Assembly: GCF_001583695.1 (NCBI RefSeq)
Contig: NZ_LOBC01000050.1
Location: 186,001-250,000, forward strand
DNA length: 64,000 nucleotides
Source: Bacillus wiedmannii
GTDB lineage: Bacteria > Bacillota > Bacilli > Bacillales > Bacillaceae_G
Direction of reading: 5' to 3'
Position numbers and translations under genes: made by a program
In this document: positions 61,061 through 64,000 of the stretch, piece after piece
Layout of the letters: each line of letters begins with the position of its first letter
How positions within the stretch are numbered: position 1 is the stretch's first letter
Notes under the pieces: model-generated
Database searches by the model: none
The model's input: only the letters and a program-made list of their open reading frames with translations
What the model was told of the DNA's origin: nothing

Positions 61061-63064
61061 TTATAAACCTTCTGGGTTTAAAATGAGGACCACTCGTCCA
61101 TCACCGAGAATTGTCGCACCAGAGAAATAATTAGAACTCTCTGCAAAGAAGTCACCTAATGACTTTAGGACTATTTCTCTTTGACCGATAATTGTGTTTA
61201 CAATAAGTCCATAGCTGCGATGTGTATTACGAACAATTAACACAGGAACCATTTGACCATCATATGACGCAAACGCCTCATCTACTGTTTTCTCACCAAA
61301 TACAGTACTTAAATGCTTCACTTCAATAATTTGATTACGGTAATTTAACACATCTTTTCCTTGTAAGGATTGGATGTCTTCTCTCTTAATCCGAATTGCT
61401 TCAACAATATTACCAAGAGGGAAAGCATAACGTTTATCATTCGTTTGAACAAGCATAGATTGAATAATGGACAACGTTAATGGCAGTTCAATTCTAAATG
61501 TACTACCTTTTCCTTCTTCAGAATCAATAATTAAATGTCCACCTAAACTATGGATCGTATGTTTCACTACGTCTAATCCAACGCCACGACCAGAAAGGTC
61601 TGATACAACTTCAGCTGTACTAAATCCTGGTTGGAAGATCAAATCAAATACTTCACGATCCGTTAATTTATTTGCCTCAGATTCTGTTACAACACCATTT
61701 TTAATCGCTTTTTCTAATACTTTCCCTTTATGAATTCCATTTCCATCATCCGTAATTTGAATAACGACATGATTTCCACTATGGAACGCTTCTAATTTAA
61801 TTGTACCTGTCTCATTTTTACCAGCATCACGACGTTGTTCAACAGTCTCAACACCGTGATCAATTGCATTACGAATTAAATGAACGAGTGGATCACCGAT
61901 TTCATCAATAACAATTTTATCAACTTCTGTGTCTTCACCTGTAATTTGTAAATCAATTTTCTTCCCTAAATCTTTCGCTAACATACGTACCATACGTGGG
62001 AAACGATTAAAGACTGTTTCAATCGGCACCATACGCATATTTAGTAGTACATTTTGAATATCTTTTGAAATATCGCCTAATCGATTTAAATGCTCAATTA
62101 ATTCCTTGTTTTGAATTGCTTGTGCCAATTCATCTATACGACCACGCTCAATTACACTTTCTTCAAACATGTTCATTAATCTTTCAATTTTTTCTAATTG
62201 AACGCGTATGGAACGATTTTCCACTTTACCATTTTTCGTTTTTGCAGCGCTTTTAGCAGGTGTAGCATTAGCTGATTGCTTCGATACTTCTTTAGTTGAT
62301 TCCGCATGCGTAGCCGCTTGTAAATCTTCCTGCATAGCTTCTTGTGTACCCAATTCTTTCGAGACTACTTCTTTTAATGTATGTCCTTGCTTCACTTCTA
62401 CTCTCTCAATTTCAGAAACATGAAGCACTACTTGTTTTAATTCTTCTTCACTTTGATCAGTATCCATTAATACTGTGAACTCAAACCCGAAAGCATCCGC
62501 TTCAATTTCTTCAATACTTGGAACTGTTTTTTGTACATTACCTACATTTTGCAGTGCTTCAATACACATAATTGCACGTACTGCTTTTAAAATAGCATGT
62601 TGCTCAACAGTTATATGCACTTCATGCGAAACTGCATTATCATTATTTATAGGTTCTTGCTCAATATATTCCGCAGGAGTTTCTACATTGCCATTCAATA
62701 ATGCTTCTAATTTCTGCTTAGTTGTAATTACATCAATATTGCCCATTCCGCCTTGTTGCACATCTGCAACCATCTTCTCTAAATTATCAATGCACTCAAA
62801 AATCACATCAATAATCTCTGCATTTACAACTATATTCCCATGACGAATTTCATCTAAAACGTTTTCCATTTTATGCGTTAAATCCGCCATTTCCGTAAAT
62901 TCCATACTCGCTGACATACCTTTAAATGTATGGGCTGAGCGGAATATTTCTCCCACAACATCCATATCAGTGGGATTTTGTTCTAAAGTTAGCACATTTT
63001 CATTTAGCGATTGTAAATGTTCTTCTGATTCTTCAAAAAATATATTTAATAGATCTGTTTGCAT
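61061..63064 (-). CDS. cheA: Chemotaxis histidine kinase CheA
   Basis: 667 residues from ATG 63064 (AGGGG at 6 bases; ATG 63070 touches the SD). P1 Hpt holds His45 in FRSAHTFKGM; P2-like domain ~145-245; P3 dimerisation ~290-340; HATPase with HLIRNAIDHGVE, DDGNGI and GRGVGLDVV; P5 CheW-like at ~530-667. All parts needed for autophosphorylation and transfer to CheY are present. It is bounded by terminators on both sides, so it is probably its own transcript. Confidence 0.96.
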   Translation of the reverse strand: MQTDLLNIFFEESEEHLQSLNENVLTLEQNPTDMDVVGEIFRSAHTFKGMSASMEFTEMADLTHKMENVLDEIRHGNIVVNAEIIDVIFECIDNLEKMVADVQQGGMGNIDVITTKQKLEALLNGNVETPAEYIEQEPINNDNAVSHEVHITVEQHAILKAVRAIMCIEALQNVGNVQKTVPSIEEIEADAFGFEFTVLMDTDQSEEELKQVVLHVSEIERVEVKQGHTLKEVVSKELGTQEAMQEDLQAATHAESTKEVSKQSANATPAKSAAKTKNGKVENRSIRVQLEKIERLMNMFEESVIERGRIDELAQAIQNKELIEHLNRLGDISKDIQNVLLNMRMVPIETVFNRFPRMVRMLAKDLGKKIDLQITGEDTEVDKIVIDEIGDPLVHLIRNAIDHGVETVEQRRDAGKNETGTIKLEAFHSGNHVVIQITDDGNGIHKGKVLEKAIKNGVVTESEANKLTDREVFDLIFQPGFSTAEVVSDLSGRGVGLDVVKHTIHSLGGHLIIDSEEGKGSTFRIELPLTLSIIQSMLVQTNDKRYAFPLGNIVEAIRIKREDIQSLQGKDVLNYRNQIIEVKHLSTVFGEKTVDEAFASYDGQMVPVLIVRNTHRSYGLIVNTIIGQREIVLKSLGDFFAESSNYFSGATILGDGRVVLILNPEGL

Positions 63065-63130
63065 TTTCATCCCCTACCTGTCTAACAAACATTTCATTTA
63101 TGTATAACAATTTAGTGTTTTATAGCAAGA

Positions 63131-63188
63131 AAAAAGGGGGCCACACGCATATCCGCTATCAATGTTTAGATTCCTTGTGGCACCCCTT
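63131..63188 (-). terminator. cheY terminator
   Basis: On the minus strand AAGGGG-TG-CCACA pairs with TGTGG-CCCCCTT around a ~30-base loop, then TTTTTT. It lies between cheY and cheA. Confidence 0.72.
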
Positions 63189-63193
63189 CTATA

Positions 63194-63562
63194 TTAGCTG
63201 TTTGCTACTTTTGTTAAAGCTTCAATTACTCGATCCGCTTGGAACGGCTTTACAATAAAGTCTTTTGCTCCACCCTTAATTGCATCTAATACCATACCTT
63301 GTTGTCCCATTGCAGAACAAATAACAACTTTTGCACTTGAATCAATTTTAATAATTTCTTTTAACGCTTCAAGTCCGTCCATTTCTGGCATAGTAATATC
63401 TAATGTTACAATATCCGGTTGAAGTTCTTTAAACTTCTGAATTGCTTCTACTCCATTCTCTGCTTCACCAATAATTTCAAATTCAGAATTACTTTTTAAT
63501 AAGTTTTTAATCATCGTTCGCATGAACATCGCATCGTCTACAACTAAAATTTTATGTGCCAT
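63194..63562 (-). CDS. cheY: Chemotaxis response regulator CheY
   Basis: A 122-residue single receiver domain: D9-D10 acidic pair, phosphoacceptor D55 (IVTLDITMPEMDG), VVICSAMGQ threonine/serine region and K in DFIVKPF. CheY-P binds FliM, whose LSQEQIDALL is intact here. SD AGAAGGAGAG lies 10 bases upstream. It has its own likely promoter and terminator. Confidence 0.96.
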   Translation of the reverse strand: MAHKILVVDDAMFMRTMIKNLLKSNSEFEIIGEAENGVEAIQKFKELQPDIVTLDITMPEMDGLEALKEIIKIDSSAKVVICSAMGQQGMVLDAIKGGAKDFIVKPFQADRVIEALTKVANS

Positions 63563-63626
63563 TCTTTTTAATTCTCTCCTTCTATGTATAAATATATCTT
63601 AATATTTCACCTTATCATTCTCACTC

Positions 63627-63655
63627 ATTATACAAAATAAAATGATAAAATTTAA
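63627..63655 (-). promoter_or_regulatory. Candidate cheY promoter
   Basis: On the minus strand TATAAT (63627-63632) with TTAAAT 17 bases upstream (63650-63655). A good -10 with a weak -35. Confidence 0.4.
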
Positions 63656-63712
63656 TATTTTTTTAAAAGAATTTTCGTATTTTCATTATTTTATTATTAA
63701 AATGATAATATA

Positions 63713-64000
63713 CTATTCTTTTATGTAAATGACAACGCGACGGTTTTTCTCCCAATTTTGCGGTGAATCATTTGGTACAACTGGCTTTGTGTCTGCATAT
63801 CCTACCGCAGCTAGCCTTTTATCATCCACATTATACACTTCAATTAAGTGGTGAATCATATTTGCTGCTCTTGCTGAAGACAGCTCCCAGTTAGAAGGGA
63901 ATTTGTCATTATGAATAGGTCTACTATCTGTATGCCCTTCAACAACAATCGGATTTGGTACTGATTGGAAAAATCCAACTAATTGACTTATTATCTCTTT
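63713..64000 (-). CDS. motB: Flagellar stator protein MotB, C-terminal part
   Basis: The last 95 residues of a MotB, open to the window edge and ending at TAG 63713-63715. The OmpA-like peptidoglycan-binding domain is seen: VVEGHTDSRPIHNDKFPSNW, LSSARAANMI, VGYADTKPVVPN and NRRVVIYI. MotB anchors the stator to the wall. motA is presumably outside the window. Confidence 0.93.
   Translation of the reverse strand, partial: KEIISQLVGFFQSVPNPIVVEGHTDSRPIHNDKFPSNWELSSARAANMIHHLIEVYNVDDKRLAAVGYADTKPVVPNDSPQNWEKNRRVVIYIKE

Noticed and set aside
63657-63702. TTTT-N6-AAAA palindrome upstream of cheY as a MogR site
   Set aside because: The spacer is 6, not 5, and the DNA is extremely AT-rich, so chance is likely.

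Overview
The window looks like a chromosomal segment of a Bacillus cereus group member. It is AT-rich, encodes an intact SspH-type small acid-soluble spore protein (so a spore former), carries Gram-positive sortase/pilus genes, and holds a large flagellar/chemotaxis cluster in the arrangement typical of that group: a MogR-type repressor gene beside flagellin, CheV, a FliY with CheC-like domains, and the type III export genes at the distal end. No insertion sequence, transposase, phage gene, tRNA, rRNA or CRISPR array was seen. Assignments rest on reading motifs and gene order, not on database searches.

Left region (1-24.8 kb): accessory and metabolic genes. At 1-5.65 kb a minus-strand operon encodes an Fbp-type ABC importer (ATPase, lipoprotein, double permease), followed with start/stop overlap by a beta-CASP metallo-beta-lactamase hydrolase and a secreted CYTH-like protein cut by the window edge. 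A divergent LysR gene probably controls it. Next come a lipoprotein, an MFS exporter divergent from an XRE-TPR regulator across two near-identical palindromes, and sspH. A sortase-assembled pilus locus (10.3-17.1 kb) has two class C sortases, a BcpA-like major pilin and a 1,108-residue tip adhesin, all on the minus strand. Divergent from it is a membrane glycosyltransferase with two C-terminal PilZ domains, which suggests cyclic-di-GMP control of an exopolysaccharide. Then come a monooxygenase-fold protein, a dienelactone-hydrolase-like protein, small membrane proteins, a TrmB-azlC-azlD operon and a flavin monooxygenase gene with a perfect Fur-type box upstream.

Right region (24.8-64 kb): flagellar and chemotaxis genes, nearly all on the minus strand, so they are transcribed from high to low coordinates: motB (partial), cheY, cheA, fliY, an Ig-like surface protein, a membrane protein, yaaR, flgN, flgK, flgL, fliD, fliS, a FliT-like gene, flgB, flgC, fliE, fliF, fliG, fliH, fliI, terminator, fliJ, fliK, flgD, flgE, two small genes, cheV, mogR, then a lytic transglycosylase, a small SpoA protein, fliM, fliN, a FliO-like gene, fliP, fliQ, fliR, flhB, flhA, flhF and flgG. 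On the plus strand are a hypothetical gene with cheR, and one flagellin gene. Flagellin is preceded by a near-consensus sigma-A promoter, and no sigD/fliA, flgM, fliL, flhG, cheW, cheB or cheD gene is present in the window.

Points that stand out: a family of decaying ~60-150 bp repeats placed just downstream of flagellin, cheV and a small flagellar gene; perfect hairpins between a strong Shine-Dalgarno and the start codon of both flgG and cheR; a FliY with an exact 220-residue duplication giving four CheC-type phosphatase motifs; TTTT-N5-AAAA MogR-type boxes in the fliJ promoter and upstream of mogR; and a flagellin whose variable domain is an ~85-residue internal duplication.
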